This document shows positions 10,601 to 18,996 of a DNA stretch of 64,000 bases, one piece after another. The stretch lies in NCBI RefSeq assembly GCF_000427405.1, contig NZ_KE386491.1, forward strand, positions 1,967,001 through 2,031,000. The letters run 5' to 3'. The notes beneath the pieces are model-generated. The model searched no databases, was not told where the DNA came from, and saw only the letters and a program-made list of their open reading frames with translations. The DNA is from Flectobacillus major DSM 103. GTDB taxonomy: Bacteria > Bacteroidota > Bacteroidia > Cytophagales > Spirosomataceae. How positions within the stretch are numbered: position 1 is the stretch's first letter; each line of letters begins with the position of its first letter. The position numbers were made by a program, and so were the translations under genes.

Positions 10601-10868
10601 CTTCTCGTGGCTGAAACCCTACCGATGAAAACATCAGGGCATCGTTACCACTTTTTACTACTATTGTATACTCACCATTTGCACCAGTTGCAATACCCGT
10701 TTTAGTACCTTTTATAATCACAGAAGCCCCTGGCAAGCCTTGTCCATCAGCCCCAGAGGTTACTTTTCCTGTAATTTTTCGTTCTTGTGCCTGTACAAAA
10801 TAGCTCATGGATAAAAGAGCCAGCACGGTCAATGCACTGGTGACGCTTTTTAGTAATTTGTTTTTCAT
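7686..10868 (-). CDS. SusC/RagA-family TonB-linked outer membrane transporter
   Basis: A 1060-residue protein with a Sec signal peptide ending VQAQ, a carboxypeptidase-regulatory-like beta-sandwich (about residues 30-110; GLPGASVIIKGT), the plug domain with VVVTGYGTQ, LQGRASGL, FIIDGVP and SIYGSRAANGVVIITTKKG, and a long beta-barrel ending in FILGVNLGF with the typical terminal Phe. It pairs with the SusD lipoprotein to import a large ligand using TonB energy. There is no N-terminal STN domain, so anti-sigma signalling through this protein is not expected. Confidence 0.96.
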   Translation of the reverse strand: MKNKLLKSVTSALTVLALLSMSYFVQAQERKITGKVTSGADGQGLPGASVIIKGTKTGIATGANGEYTIVVKSGNDALMFSSVGFQPREVKVGNQSVINVSLSEDISNLTEVVVTGYGTQSKRDITGAVTTVNAKDLQSVPATTFAQQLQGRASGLSIVNDATPGGNATVRIRGFGTIGNNDPLFIIDGVPTENQGNLNPNDIETIQILKDASSASIYGSRAANGVVIITTKKGKTGAPKITFSAYYGSQKVSNNVESLNAKELGQYLYLADKYAGKTPSHGQYTFGSNGEVTIPDYVYPSAGKAGTAAVDPKLYSLTPDNIYAITKSADTYWWGELTQTAPIQNYQLSASGGTDNSRYALSLGYFSQDGVVKFIGYDRFTLRTNTEFSAVKKRLRVGENFTVSVDNRKGGYSNNEEQNAVSGSYKHHPLLPIYDIAGNFAGSRGANLGNNSNPYATLYRQKDNRLYRMRGFGNIYAEFDILPNLTAKTSFGVDITTENQKEIGRANPEYIEGSFNNSSTSRTNYDFQWVWQNTLSYNKTFNDVHKFDAYIGLESIKQFGEKFGASRNGYAFEVNPIISYLDLGDPTKVSNYGTVENDYTLSSQFGKVNYAYNSKYLVQLIVRNDASSRFLSASRNAFFPAASLGWRLSEEKFIKDQLPFFSDLKLRFGWGKTGNQKIGKYNAYTTYRSDIFHAGYPIDGNQTTPTIGYDASAFGNPNAKWESTTSTNVGLDASLFNSKLSIELDVWNRKTSDMLFTTPITFTAGDATAPAFNVGQMTNHGIDIGVNYKNSVGGFRYSLGANFSTYRNMVDKLDASPNTRYFGYGSRVPAVTLTQAGLPVSSFYGYKVVGIFQSDEEAKAWPAYGDYNKAGKFKIADINGDGKITDDDRTIIGSPHPDFTYGLNLNFGYKAFDLTIFCNGTQGNDVFNYTRYFSDFNTFQGNRSKRALYDAWQPTNKSGTVPIMDANDQISSRPSSYFIEDGSYFRIKNVQLTYNLPRTIASRVGLDNAQIYVQAQNLATFTKYTGLNPEIQTGTDNTLGFDGGYMPVSRTFILGVNLGF

Positions 10869-11325
10869 AGAAATTAGTTTTGGGAAAAATGTGAAATAAA
10901 TTATCGTAGTTAATTGGGTCTAAAAATAAATACCTCCTTTCTTTTGATACATTAATTAATCGTTTAAGTTATTATTAAAAAAATATAAATTTTCAAAGTA
11001 AATATTAATCGGAAATATATTACGTTAATATTCACTCCATTTTATTGTATCAATATAATACAATATTATATACCTATAATTAAATATCAGCTCATAAAAC
11101 TCTATATTATTTTTTTAAATAACAAGCATTTTTTATATTTTTTGTTATATTTTTTTGTATTTATCAAAGTTAACCAACAAACATGATAGTACAGGACAGT
11201 TACAGAAAGCTAATAAATAGTTTTGCCATTTTTAAAAAATGGAGTTTTTACAACATTGCACTTTTCTAACAAAAAAACAATTATCACAATATTCTAGTCT
11301 TTTTTGCGTTTGAATGACCACAAAA
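10869..11325. other. Gene-free AT-rich upstream region of the SusC operon
   Basis: About 450 bp of very AT-rich sequence between the SusC start and the terminator of the small HTH gene. It must hold the promoter of the SusC-SusD-FG-GAP operon, but I cannot place a convincing -33/-7 pair. No RNA gene was recognised. Confidence 0.5.
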
Positions 11326-11356
11326 AAGCCCCAACCATAAATTATGGTTGGGGCTT
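11326..11356. terminator. Strong intrinsic terminator
   Basis: A near-perfect 15-bp stem (11326-11340 with 11342-11356) rich in G:C pairs, with a T-run on the minus-strand exit side. It ends the minus-strand gene that stops at 11381. Confidence 0.85.
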
Positions 11357-11380
11357 GGGAAAATTCATTATACACTACAA

Positions 11381-11605
11381 TTATTTTCTAGCATTATTAC
11401 AAGCTTCAAGATATGCTTGTTTTAATCGTTTGAATTTGGCTTTGCTTTGTGCTTCTTTAGGTAAGTCGTATCCATTTTTTTTCTTCCAAGCATGAATATA
11501 CGATGAAGAGTTTCTCAACTTGTCTGCCAATTCTGCAAAATCATAATTAGTTAAATCAGAAGGGTCTTGATGGTTTTTCACAGGTTCAAAAGGAGTCGTT
11601 TGCAT
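11381..11605 (-). CDS. Small HTH-like protein, relative of the 75-residue protein at 1588
   Basis: A 74-residue, lysine-rich protein. The central part (LADKLRNSSSYIHAWKKKNG) looks like a recognition-helix segment, and the C-terminus (FKRLKQAYLEA) matches the end of the protein at 1588-1815 (FRRLRGAYTGL). Both genes are minus strand, stand alone and end in strong hairpins. Function is unknown; a DNA-binding role is inferred from the helix-turn-helix pattern. Confidence 0.5.
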   Translation of the reverse strand: MQTTPFEPVKNHQDPSDLTNYDFAELADKLRNSSSYIHAWKKKNGYDLPKEAQSKAKFKRLKQAYLEACNNARK

Positions 11606-11865
11606 TTTGAGTCTAAGTTTAGTTACTATTAATTTTTAAAGGTAATACTTGTTAGTTGCTGGCTATCACAGTCATTATATGCTATAAATTTATATCGACG
11701 GCTTCTCTTATATTTTTTCAGACAATTTATTCATAAAATTAGTTCGTGTAAAGATACGCTATATTTTATAGAAACGAAAATATCCCTCCTGCCCTATCAT
11801 GGTAAGAAAACAAATGATTTTTGTCATTATTGGTAGATTTATTTTGAATAATAAACACAAATGAC

Positions 11866-11882
11866 GTATGTTTGCGACATAC
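11866..11882 (+). promoter_or_regulatory. ArsR operator overlapping the arsR -7 element
   Basis: A perfect 6-bp inverted repeat, GTATGT-N5-ACATAC, lies 18 nt before the arsR start. It overlaps TATGTTTG (11867-11874), a good match to the Bacteroidota -7 consensus TAnnTTTG, so bound repressor would block the promoter. A related copy precedes arsM. Confidence 0.7.
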
Positions 11883-11899
11883 TTTATTGAATACCTACT

Positions 11900-12235
11900 A
11901 TGACATACGCAAAAACCAATTTATTCCAAGCCGACCAACAAGAAATTGCCCTTATTGCTAAGGCTCTTTCTCATCCTGCTAGGGTAGCAATTATTCAGTT
12001 TTTAGCTGAAAAAAATGTATGTATTTCAGGCGATATTACCAACGAGTTACCTTTGAGTAGAACCACCGTTTCGCAACATTTACAAGAACTAAAAGAGTTA
12101 GGCATTATTCAAGGAGAAGTTAGCGGCCAAAATGTATGTTATTGCCTTAATATAGAGGTAGTTGATCGTATTAAATCTCTATTCGACACCCTGTTCAATC
12201 AACTCCTCGAAAAAAAGGCGAGCTGTTGCCAATAG
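11900..12235 (+). CDS. arsR: ArsR-family metalloregulator
   Basis: A 111-residue winged-helix repressor of the ArsR/SmtB family: ALSHPARVAIIQFL (helix 1-2), a recognition helix LSRTTVSQHLQELKELG, and a wing segment GEVSGQNVCYCLN. Candidate arsenite ligands are Cys in KNVCISGD, the VCYC pair and the C-terminal CC. The classic ELCVCDL motif is replaced, so the metal site is atypical. It is followed by arsM on the same strand with a second operator-like repeat between them, which suggests autoregulation and control of arsM by trivalent arsenic. Confidence 0.88.
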   Translation: MTYAKTNLFQADQQEIALIAKALSHPARVAIIQFLAEKNVCISGDITNELPLSRTTVSQHLQELKELGIIQGEVSGQNVCYCLNIEVVDRIKSLFDTLFNQLLEKKASCCQ

Positions 12236-12280
12236 GCTATTTGTACTTACACATAAATCAATCATAACTTTTAATAACAG

Positions 12281-12308
12281 ACATACAAAGACGTATGTTT
12301 ACAACATA
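12281..12308 (+). promoter_or_regulatory. Second ArsR-box region before arsM
   Basis: ACATAC-N6-GTATGT is an inverted repeat, and the right half continues as GTATGT-N5-ACATAA, nearly the arsR operator at 11866-11882. It sits 33 nt before arsM, which suggests arsM has its own arsenic-responsive promoter. Confidence 0.6.
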
Positions 12309-12340
12309 AGATTATATTTAACCTTAAAATCAATCATATC

Positions 12341-13222
12341 ATGAAAAGCGAAGAACAAACCTTAAAAGAAATTGTAAAGCAGAAATACACTGAAATTGCT
12401 TTGCAAGACAAATCTACGAACCTTAGCTCGTGCTGTGGTGCTGGTGGCTGTTCTACAGAAGTGTACAATATCATGGCCGATGACTATCAAAACCTCGAAG
12501 GCTATAACCCTGATGCAGATTTGGGTTTGGGATGTGGGCTTCCTACTCAATTTGCCAAAATTAAAAAAGGAAATACTGTTATCGACCTTGGCTCGGGTGC
12601 TGGCAACGACTGTTTTGTTGCAAGAGCAGAAACAGGCGAAACAGGGAAGGTTATTGGCATAGACTTTACCGAAACGATGATTAATAAAGCTCGAATCAAT
12701 ACCGAAATACGGGGTTTTAATAATGTAGAATTTAGGCTTGGCGACATCGAAAATATGCCTGTTTCTGATGCTATTGCTGATGTTGTTGTGAGCAATTGCG
12801 TTTTGAATTTAGTACCCAATAAACAAGCTGTATTTGCTGATATAAAAAGGGTTCTCAAAAATGGAGGTCATTTTAGTATTTCTGATATTGTCTTGGTGGG
12901 AGAACTGCCCGAAAAAATTAAATCTGCAGCCGAAATGTATGCTGGTTGTGTGGCGGGGGCTATCCAAATGGATGATTACCTAACACTTATTGCCAATACA
13001 GGCTTCAGTAATATTTCGATACAAAAGCAAAAGCCCATTATCGTTCCTGATGATATATTGATTAACTACTTGTCAGAAACTGATATTGCTGATTTTAAAG
13101 CTAGTGGTACAGGGATTTTTAGTATTACGGTTTATGCAGAAAAAGCCCATCCAACAAAGCCAAAAGTTAGTATTGCCGAGTTGGCAAGTGGAAGCTGTAC
13201 TCCTAATAGTGGTTGTTGCTAG
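12341..13222 (+). CDS. arsM: Arsenite S-adenosylmethionine methyltransferase ArsM
   Basis: A 293-residue class I methyltransferase. SAM-binding motif I is VIDLGSGAGNDC (about residues 80-91), followed by GKVIGIDFTETM and NCVLNLVPNK. Cysteines expected to bind As(III) are present: SSCCGAGGCS near residue 30, GLGCGLP near 67, SNCVLN near 147 and AGCVAGAI near 203. The C-terminus ends in a Cys pair (NSGCC). The enzyme methylates arsenite stepwise to volatile or exportable species in the cytoplasm. It forms a detoxification pair with the upstream arsR. Confidence 0.93.
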   Translation: MKSEEQTLKEIVKQKYTEIALQDKSTNLSSCCGAGGCSTEVYNIMADDYQNLEGYNPDADLGLGCGLPTQFAKIKKGNTVIDLGSGAGNDCFVARAETGETGKVIGIDFTETMINKARINTEIRGFNNVEFRLGDIENMPVSDAIADVVVSNCVLNLVPNKQAVFADIKRVLKNGGHFSISDIVLVGELPEKIKSAAEMYAGCVAGAIQMDDYLTLIANTGFSNISIQKQKPIIVPDDILINYLSETDIADFKASGTGIFSITVYAEKAHPTKPKVSIAELASGSCTPNSGCC

Positions 13223-13240
13223 TGGATGTATATAACAAAA

Positions 13241-13279
13241 GCACAAAGTATTTTCCTATACAAAAAAGATACTTTGTGC
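13241..13279. terminator. Terminator between convergent arsM and deoxynucleoside kinase genes
   Basis: An 11-bp perfect stem (13241-13251 with 13269-13279), flanked by A-rich and T-rich runs, lies between two converging genes and can serve both. Confidence 0.7.
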
Positions 13280-13289
13280 CTTTGGTGTG

Positions 13290-13904
13290 TTACTTTTCGT
13301 ACAACAATGCTTTATCTACTTCACAAATAACAAAATCAAAATGCTCTTGATTATTAACATAATCTAAATCATTTACATCAATCACCAACAATTTGCCATC
13401 TTTATAATTATCAACAAACTCATCATAATGGGTATTTAAGTCGGCCAAGTACTTTTCTGACATATTGGCTTCAAAATCCCGTCCTCTTTTCTGAATCTGT
13501 CCTACTAATTTGGGCAAATCGGCTTTCAGATAAATCGTTAAATCTGGGGCTTTTACGGTTCTCATCATCAAGTCAAAAATACCTCTGTAGGTGGCATAGT
13601 CGTTTTCGCTCATAACCCCCGACTTATATAGGTTCATGGCAAAAATATAAGCATCTTCATAAATGGTTCTGTCTTGAATAATTCTTTTATTCGACCGTTG
13701 TATTTGCATAACTTGCTCGTATCGGCTCTTTAAAAAGTACATTTGCAAATGAAAAGCCCAACGATTCATATCCGAATAAAATTCGGCTAAATAAGGATTT
13801 CCTTCTACGGCTTCGTACAGCACTTCCCATCCAAAATGTTCTGCTAATTTAGTTGCTAATGTAGTCTTTCCTGCTCCAATATTGCCTGTAACTGCTATGT
13901 GCAT
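13290..13904 (-). CDS. Deoxynucleoside kinase
   Basis: A 204-residue P-loop kinase of the dCK/dGK/dNK family. The Walker A motif is GNIGAGKTTL at residues 7-16; the ERS/DRT-like motif is IQDRTIYED near residue 95; a lid region with Arg is LVGQIQKRGRDFE near residue 140. It phosphorylates deoxynucleosides for salvage of dNTP precursors. It stands alone, convergent with arsM and with about 210 bp to trhO. Confidence 0.88.
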   Translation of the reverse strand: MHIAVTGNIGAGKTTLATKLAEHFGWEVLYEAVEGNPYLAEFYSDMNRWAFHLQMYFLKSRYEQVMQIQRSNKRIIQDRTIYEDAYIFAMNLYKSGVMSENDYATYRGIFDLMMRTVKAPDLTIYLKADLPKLVGQIQKRGRDFEANMSEKYLADLNTHYDEFVDNYKDGKLLVIDVNDLDYVNNQEHFDFVICEVDKALLYEK

Positions 13905-14053
13905 TGCTCTTGATTATGATTTTATGGTAAAAATTAGCAAAAAACAAGGTATATAATCTTGTACAAAAATTGCCAAAATGGTCACAAAGTTCGTGTATTT
14001 ACATTCAAAATCCAAGTTCATCAGAAAAGAAAGAAATAGCAAAAAAATCCAAA

Positions 14054-14085
14054 TTTGCCCAATTTGAGCATCTTTTGTATCTTTG
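14054..14085 (+). promoter_or_regulatory. Bacteroidota-type promoter for trhO
   Basis: TTTG at 14054-14057, a 20-nt spacer, then TATCTTTG at 14078-14085 match the TTG...TAnnTTTG primary sigma-factor consensus of Bacteroidota. The trhO start is 33 nt downstream. Confidence 0.65.
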
Positions 14086-14117
14086 CCAAAATTTAATCAA
14101 TCATTAATCTGTAACTC

Positions 14118-15116
14118 ATGTTGAAGATGAAGCCATACAGAGTACTTTTATATTACAACTATACGCCCATTCCAAACCCAGAGGCGTATCGAGAAATACA
14201 CCATTTGTACTGTCTCGAAAACAATTTATTAGGCCGCATTATTGTTGCCCCTGAAGGGCTAAACGGTACAGTTTCGGGGCTTGCCGAAGACTGTGAACGC
14301 TATATGCAATGGCTTGAAAATGACCCTATTTTTGTAGGAAGCAATTTTGACTTTAAAGTAGAGGCTCATGAAAAACATGCTTTTGCCAAACTTCATGTAA
14401 GGGTAAAAGAAGAAATTGTAAATTCAGATTTACCTGTAAATCCACGTGTCAAAACGGGCAAACACCTTGAACCAGCAGCTTTTAAAGAAATGCTCAAAAA
14501 TGACCCCGATGTGGTGTTGGTAGATATGCGTTCTAATTATGAACACGCTGTGGGCAAATTTAAAGGAGCTATTACTTTCGATATGGAAACGCTTCGTGAG
14601 CTGCCAGAGCATGTGCAGGAAATAGAACATTTGAAAGACAAAAAAATTATTACTTATTGTACTGGTGGTATCAAATGTGAAAAGGCTTCGGCTTATTTAC
14701 TAGAACGTGGTTTTGAAAATGTGTATCAACTTCACGGTGGTATAATCAAATACGGCTTGGAAGAAGGTGGAGAAGATTTTGAAGGAAAATGCTATGTATT
14801 TGACAACCGTGTTACTACCGAAGTCAACCAAATAAATCCTAAGGTTATTTCAAAGTGTTATATCTGTGACACCGACTGCGACAAGATGGTAAACTGTGCC
14901 AACCCTACTTGCAATGAACACGTACCTATTTGTGCCGATTGCTTAGTAAAGATGGAAGGAGCTTGTTCGGAAGAATGTAAAAGTCACCCACGCAAGCGAC
15001 CATACAACCCCGATGGGTATTATAGCAAACAATCCGATAATTATACGCCAGAGTTTGGCTTTAAGAGTCGCCAAAAAACAGAAGTAGACTATAGTAACTT
15101 TCGTTTAGAAGTATAA
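14118..15116 (+). CDS. trhO: Oxygen-dependent tRNA uridine(34) hydroxylase TrhO (rhodanese family)
   Basis: A 332-residue UPF0176/TrhO protein. An N-terminal ferredoxin-like domain (LYYNYTPIPNPEAYR, GRIIVAPEGLNGTVSG) is followed by a rhodanese domain with the catalytic Cys in YCTGGIKCEKAS near residue 180. A C-terminal Cys-rich segment (CYICDTDCDKMVNC, CADC, CSEEC) probably binds zinc. The enzyme hydroxylates U34 in some tRNAs to make ho5U. A start 9 nt later (MKPYRV) is possible. It is monocistronic, with a clear promoter and terminator. Confidence 0.92.
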   Translation: MLKMKPYRVLLYYNYTPIPNPEAYREIHHLYCLENNLLGRIIVAPEGLNGTVSGLAEDCERYMQWLENDPIFVGSNFDFKVEAHEKHAFAKLHVRVKEEIVNSDLPVNPRVKTGKHLEPAAFKEMLKNDPDVVLVDMRSNYEHAVGKFKGAITFDMETLRELPEHVQEIEHLKDKKIITYCTGGIKCEKASAYLLERGFENVYQLHGGIIKYGLEEGGEDFEGKCYVFDNRVTTEVNQINPKVISKCYICDTDCDKMVNCANPTCNEHVPICADCLVKMEGACSEECKSHPRKRPYNPDGYYSKQSDNYTPEFGFKSRQKTEVDYSNFRLEV

Positions 15117-15125
15117 TAATATTGC

Positions 15126-15155
15126 ACTCCGTAAGGGTTAAAATCCTTACGGAGT
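15126..15155. terminator. Terminator between convergent trhO and GNAT gene
   Basis: An 11-bp stem (15126-15136 with 15145-15155) is followed by a T-run on the plus strand. Confidence 0.85.
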
Positions 15156-15161
15156 TTTTTA

Positions 15162-15665
15162 TTATGCTTGTTCTATTACCTTGTGCATTACAAAATCGTT
15201 CATCCAATAGCCATTACCAATATTAATATCAACTTCATCGACAATCTGAAATCCATTTTTCTGATAAAATCCTATGGCTTTATTATTGCGGTTTACGTTT
15301 AATTCTATAATAGACAAGCCTTTTTCCTGGGTTATTTTCACAACTTCCTCTATCAAAGCTTTACCCAAACCTTTACCTTGGGTTTGGGGCAACAAGTAAA
15401 TTTTGTGTAGTTTCATAACTTGCCCGTTTTTAGGTTCAAAACCCGCATACCCAAGCCATTGGGTATCGTCACCAATAAGAATAAAGCTATTGGTTTCAAA
15501 TTGTTTGGTCAATGATGCAGTTGAATACATCATATCGAGCATAAAAAGCGTTTGTTCTTCTGTCAGAATTTCGCCGTAGGTTGGTCGCCAAGTTTGTTCT
15601 GCAATAGCCTGAATCGTAGGAATATCGGCAATCGTAGCTTGTTTTATTTTAGTCAAATTTTGCAT
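15162..15665 (-). CDS. GNAT-family N-acetyltransferase
   Basis: A 167-residue GNAT. The acetyl-CoA pyrophosphate-binding motif is the Q/RxxGxG/A segment QTQGKGLGKALIEE near residue 95, and motif B is NRNNKAIGFYQKNGFQ near 128. The substrate is unknown. Its start overlaps the end of the upstream acyltransferase gene by 17 nt, so the two are translationally coupled. Confidence 0.9.
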   Translation of the reverse strand: MQNLTKIKQATIADIPTIQAIAEQTWRPTYGEILTEEQTLFMLDMMYSTASLTKQFETNSFILIGDDTQWLGYAGFEPKNGQVMKLHKIYLLPQTQGKGLGKALIEEVVKITQEKGLSIIELNVNRNNKAIGFYQKNGFQIVDEVDINIGNGYWMNDFVMHKVIEQA

Positions 15666-16221
15666 CTTTCAACGAAAAGTAAGCGGGGTGTTTGGGAGTA
15701 ATAGACAAATATTGTTTTTGAATTTTCACTAAATCTTCTTCGTAATTACCCGTCGGATAAAATACATCTAGGAATCCAGCTTCTTTTTTACCAAAATCCA
15801 AAAAACCTAAAATAATAGGTACTCCAGCCCCTACTGCAATATGATAAAATCCTGACTTCCATTCTTTTGTATACGAGCGTGTCCCTTCGGCAGGAACAAG
15901 CAGATGAATTTCGTCGGCATTTTTGATATTGTCGACCATCAGTTGTACCAAATTATTTTTTTGGCTTCTGTTTACTGGTATACCTCCTAGCCCCTTAATA
16001 ATGATACCTAACGGAAACTTAAATAAAGAATCCTTGGCTAGGTAGTTTATCTTACTACCTACAGCCTTGAGGGTGGCCATCGCAAACAGATAATCCCAGT
16101 TTGACGTATGTGGGGCAGCAATCATTACTGCTTTTTTGTACTGATTAACGCCCAATGGGGTTTTATCGACTATTTTCCAGCCAAAAAGTGTCAAAATAAC
16201 CTTCCCTATAATTTTTAGCAT
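15649..16221 (-). CDS. Lysophospholipid/1-acylglycerol-3-phosphate acyltransferase-like protein
   Basis: About 190 residues from MLKIIGKVI (16221); the frame is open to 16257, but the later Met is the usual start in this family. It has the acyltransferase motif HTSNWD (HX4D) near residue 38, GGIPVNR near 78, and PAEGTRS near 108. The enzyme transfers acyl chains to lysophospholipid or glycerol phosphate at the inner membrane. It is short but complete for the small Bacteroidota form. It is co-transcribed with the GNAT gene. Confidence 0.88.
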   Translation of the reverse strand: MLKIIGKVILTLFGWKIVDKTPLGVNQYKKAVMIAAPHTSNWDYLFAMATLKAVGSKINYLAKDSLFKFPLGIIIKGLGGIPVNRSQKNNLVQLMVDNIKNADEIHLLVPAEGTRSYTKEWKSGFYHIAVGAGVPIILGFLDFGKKEAGFLDVFYPTGNYEEDLVKIQKQYLSITPKHPAYFSLKDAKFD

Positions 16222-16411
16222 TTTTTTATTCTGTTGAAAAATATACTTATCCTTCAAAGCCTATTATCTTTGAACTCCGATTCAAATGTAAGCAATTTTT
16301 GAGTTTAGTTTTTATCAAAAAAGATAATACTTCCTAATTTATTTTACTTGATAACTCAATTAAATAGACTCTTTTCACAAGAAATAAAATCTGTATAAAA
16401 CACGCATCAAC

Positions 16412-17182
16412 ATGCAAAAACCCTTAATACTGATTTCAAATGATGATTCGATCGAATCAAAAGGTATCAAAATATTAACAGAAATAATGACCCAACTTGG
16501 CGAAGTGGTAGTGGTAGCCCCTGACACACACCAATCGGGAATGGGACACGCTATTACACTCGACCGACCACTTAGGGTACAAGAAGTACCTGATTTTGTG
16601 CCTAATGTAAAAGCCTACAAATGCAGTGGCACACCAGCCGACTGTGTAAAATTTGGCAAACATTTTGTTTGTAAAGGTCGTAAAATAGACCTTGTTGTAA
16701 GTGGTATCAATCACGGCTCTAATTCATCAATTGCTGTTATTTATAGCGGAACGATGTCGGCTGCTATTGAAGCAGCCATTGAGAGTATCCCAGCCATTGG
16801 TTTTTCGCTTTGTGATTTTGGCCGCGATGCCGATTTTTCACATACTACCGAATTTATTACCAAAATTGCCTCCGCTATTTTGGCCAATGGGTTGCCTCAT
16901 GGTGTTGCCCTCAACGTAAACTTCCCTGCCAAATCGGAAGAACCCCTGAAAGGAATTAAAGTATGCCGCCAAACCGATGCCCTTTTCCGTGAAACTTTTG
17001 AAGAAAGAAAAGACCCTTATGGCCGTTCTTACTATTGGATGGACGGATTCTTACAAAATGAGGATAACGGAGGCAATACCGACGAAGATGCCCTCAAAGA
17101 AAACTATGTGGCAGTTGTACCAGTCAAATTTGACTTAACCGATTATAAAGCCATTGAAATACTCAAAGAAGTGTTGGTTTAG
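16412..17182 (+). CDS. surE: 5'/3'-nucleotidase SurE
   Basis: A 256-residue protein with the SurE metal-binding N-terminus LISNDDSIESKGI, then VVAPDTHQSGMGHAIT and VSGINHGSN, the conserved Asp-Asp, Ser and Asn metal ligands. It dephosphorylates nucleoside monophosphates. It runs in the same direction as the GH3-family gene about 100 nt downstream. Confidence 0.94.
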   Translation: MQKPLILISNDDSIESKGIKILTEIMTQLGEVVVVAPDTHQSGMGHAITLDRPLRVQEVPDFVPNVKAYKCSGTPADCVKFGKHFVCKGRKIDLVVSGINHGSNSSIAVIYSGTMSAAIEAAIESIPAIGFSLCDFGRDADFSHTTEFITKIASAILANGLPHGVALNVNFPAKSEEPLKGIKVCRQTDALFRETFEERKDPYGRSYYWMDGFLQNEDNGGNTDEDALKENYVAVVPVKFDLTDYKAIEILKEVLV

Positions 17183-17280
17183 TAATTCTGAGTACTGATT
17201 GAAAATACCAACCAGCCATATTCAATAAGCTGTAGGGTATACTTCCCCCCTTTATTTTTCAAATTAATTTTAATAATATT

Positions 17281-18834
17281 ATGACCATAGTTGGAAGTCT
17301 TTTGAAAAGAGGTATTGGATTAACGGCTGTTATCCAAAGGCCCAAAAATAATTTAGCTAAATTACAAAAAAAGACCCTGATTAAGTTACTCAATAAAGCC
17401 CGTTTCACACAATTTGGTGAAAAATATCACTTTGAGGAAATAATGAATTCGGCGTTGTTTTCAAAAGACAAAGAATTTTATACCAAATACAAAAACAATG
17501 TGCCTGTTTATGATTACAACAAAATGTATCATGAATGGTGGCACAAAACGCATGCTGGCGAAAAAAATGTTTCTTGGCCAGGAAAAGTGAAATACTTTGC
17601 CCTCAGCTCAGGCACATCAGAGGCAGCCTCCAAGCATATTCCTGTTACTAAAGACATGGTAAAGGCGATTCACAGAACCTCTATTCGTCAGATTTTGTCG
17701 CTGAGTGCCTACAAAAACTTACCTGCTCAATTATACGAAAAAGGATATTTGATGCTAGGTGGTAGTACCAAACTCCAAGATATGGGCAGTTATTTTGAAG
17801 GCGATTTGAGCGGCATTACAGCAGGAAAAATCCCTTTTTGGTTTGAGCGATTCTATAAACCTGGCAAAAAAATTGCTGAAACACGTGACTGGAGCGAAAA
17901 ACTCGATAAAATTACCCAAAAGGCCAAAGATTGGGACATTGGTTTTATTGTAGGTGTACCTGCATGGATTCAGGTTTTGATGGAAAAAATTATCAAGGAA
18001 TATGGTGTAAAAAATATCCATGAAGTATGGCCAAACCTCGAAATATTTTGTCACGGAGGGGTTAGTTTCGAGCCCTACAAACAAGGTTTTGAAAAACTGC
18101 TCGGTCGTCCGATTACCTATATCGAAACTTATTTAGCATCGGAGGGTTTTCTTGCTTATCAGACACACCCCGACAGCGATATGCGTTTGGTACTCAATAA
18201 TGGTATATTCTTTGAATTTGTGCCTTTCAACGACGACAACTTTGATGCCGACGGTGTGATGGCTAATAAACCCGAAACTTTGATGATTGATGAGGTAGAG
18301 GAAGGCAAAGAATATGCCCTACTGATTTCGACAGTTTCAGGAGCGTGGCGTTATTTGATTGGCGATACTATCAAATTTACCAACAAGAAAAATGCCGAAA
18401 TCATCATCACTGGTCGTACAAAGCATTTCTTGAGTTTGTGTGGCGAACACCTTTCTGTCGACAATATGAACAAAGCTATAGAATTGGCTTCTAAACATTT
18501 TGGTATTGATATTCGAGAATTTACTGTTGTCGGCAAAAAAGTAGCCAATACTTTTGCTCACCACTGGTACGTTGGTACAGACGATACTGTTGATGCTCAG
18601 GCATTGACACTATTTATTGACCAAACACTATCTGAAATCAACGACGATTACCCTGTCGAAAGAAAACACGCCTTAAAAGAAATGGCTGTCAATGTTTTTC
18701 CAGCAAGTACATTTTATGATTTTATGGAAGCCAAAGGCAAAACAGGTGGACAACATAAATTCCCTAGAGTACTAAAAAAACAAGACCAAATTACAGAATG
18801 GGAAAGTTTTTTGGCAAAAAGAAAAGCTTATTAA
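17281..18834 (+). CDS. GH3 auxin-responsive promoter family protein
   Basis: A 517-residue member of the GH3 branch of adenylate-forming enzymes, which are common but poorly understood in Bacteroidota. ATP-binding motifs visible are LSSGTSEAASKHIP near residue 108, YLASEGF near 282, and a C-terminal DTIKFTNKKN near 363 with ITGRTKHFLSLCGEHL. The bacterial substrate is unknown; plant relatives conjugate amino acids to acyl acids. Length is normal. Confidence 0.88.
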   Translation: MTIVGSLLKRGIGLTAVIQRPKNNLAKLQKKTLIKLLNKARFTQFGEKYHFEEIMNSALFSKDKEFYTKYKNNVPVYDYNKMYHEWWHKTHAGEKNVSWPGKVKYFALSSGTSEAASKHIPVTKDMVKAIHRTSIRQILSLSAYKNLPAQLYEKGYLMLGGSTKLQDMGSYFEGDLSGITAGKIPFWFERFYKPGKKIAETRDWSEKLDKITQKAKDWDIGFIVGVPAWIQVLMEKIIKEYGVKNIHEVWPNLEIFCHGGVSFEPYKQGFEKLLGRPITYIETYLASEGFLAYQTHPDSDMRLVLNNGIFFEFVPFNDDNFDADGVMANKPETLMIDEVEEGKEYALLISTVSGAWRYLIGDTIKFTNKKNAEIIITGRTKHFLSLCGEHLSVDNMNKAIELASKHFGIDIREFTVVGKKVANTFAHHWYVGTDDTVDAQALTLFIDQTLSEINDDYPVERKHALKEMAVNVFPASTFYDFMEAKGKTGGQHKFPRVLKKQDQITEWESFLAKRKAY

Positions 18835-18905
18835 AGAAGTAAAAAATATGCTTAAAAGCTAATTTATGATATGTGAAGCTTAGCTTTCTCTAGCAGTTAT
18901 GAATC

Positions 18906-18929
18906 ATCTAGCGAATAAATTCGCTAGAT
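18906..18929. terminator. Hairpin downstream of the GH3 gene
   Basis: An 11-bp perfect stem (18906-18916 with 18919-18929) lies between the GH3 gene and the convergent SDR gene. It has no strong T-run, so termination is likely but not certain. Confidence 0.5.
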
Positions 18930-18996
18930 AATTCATAAAACACCATATATTTAGGATCTGCCATAATAGATATTCACAGCTGATAGAAGCCTCATG

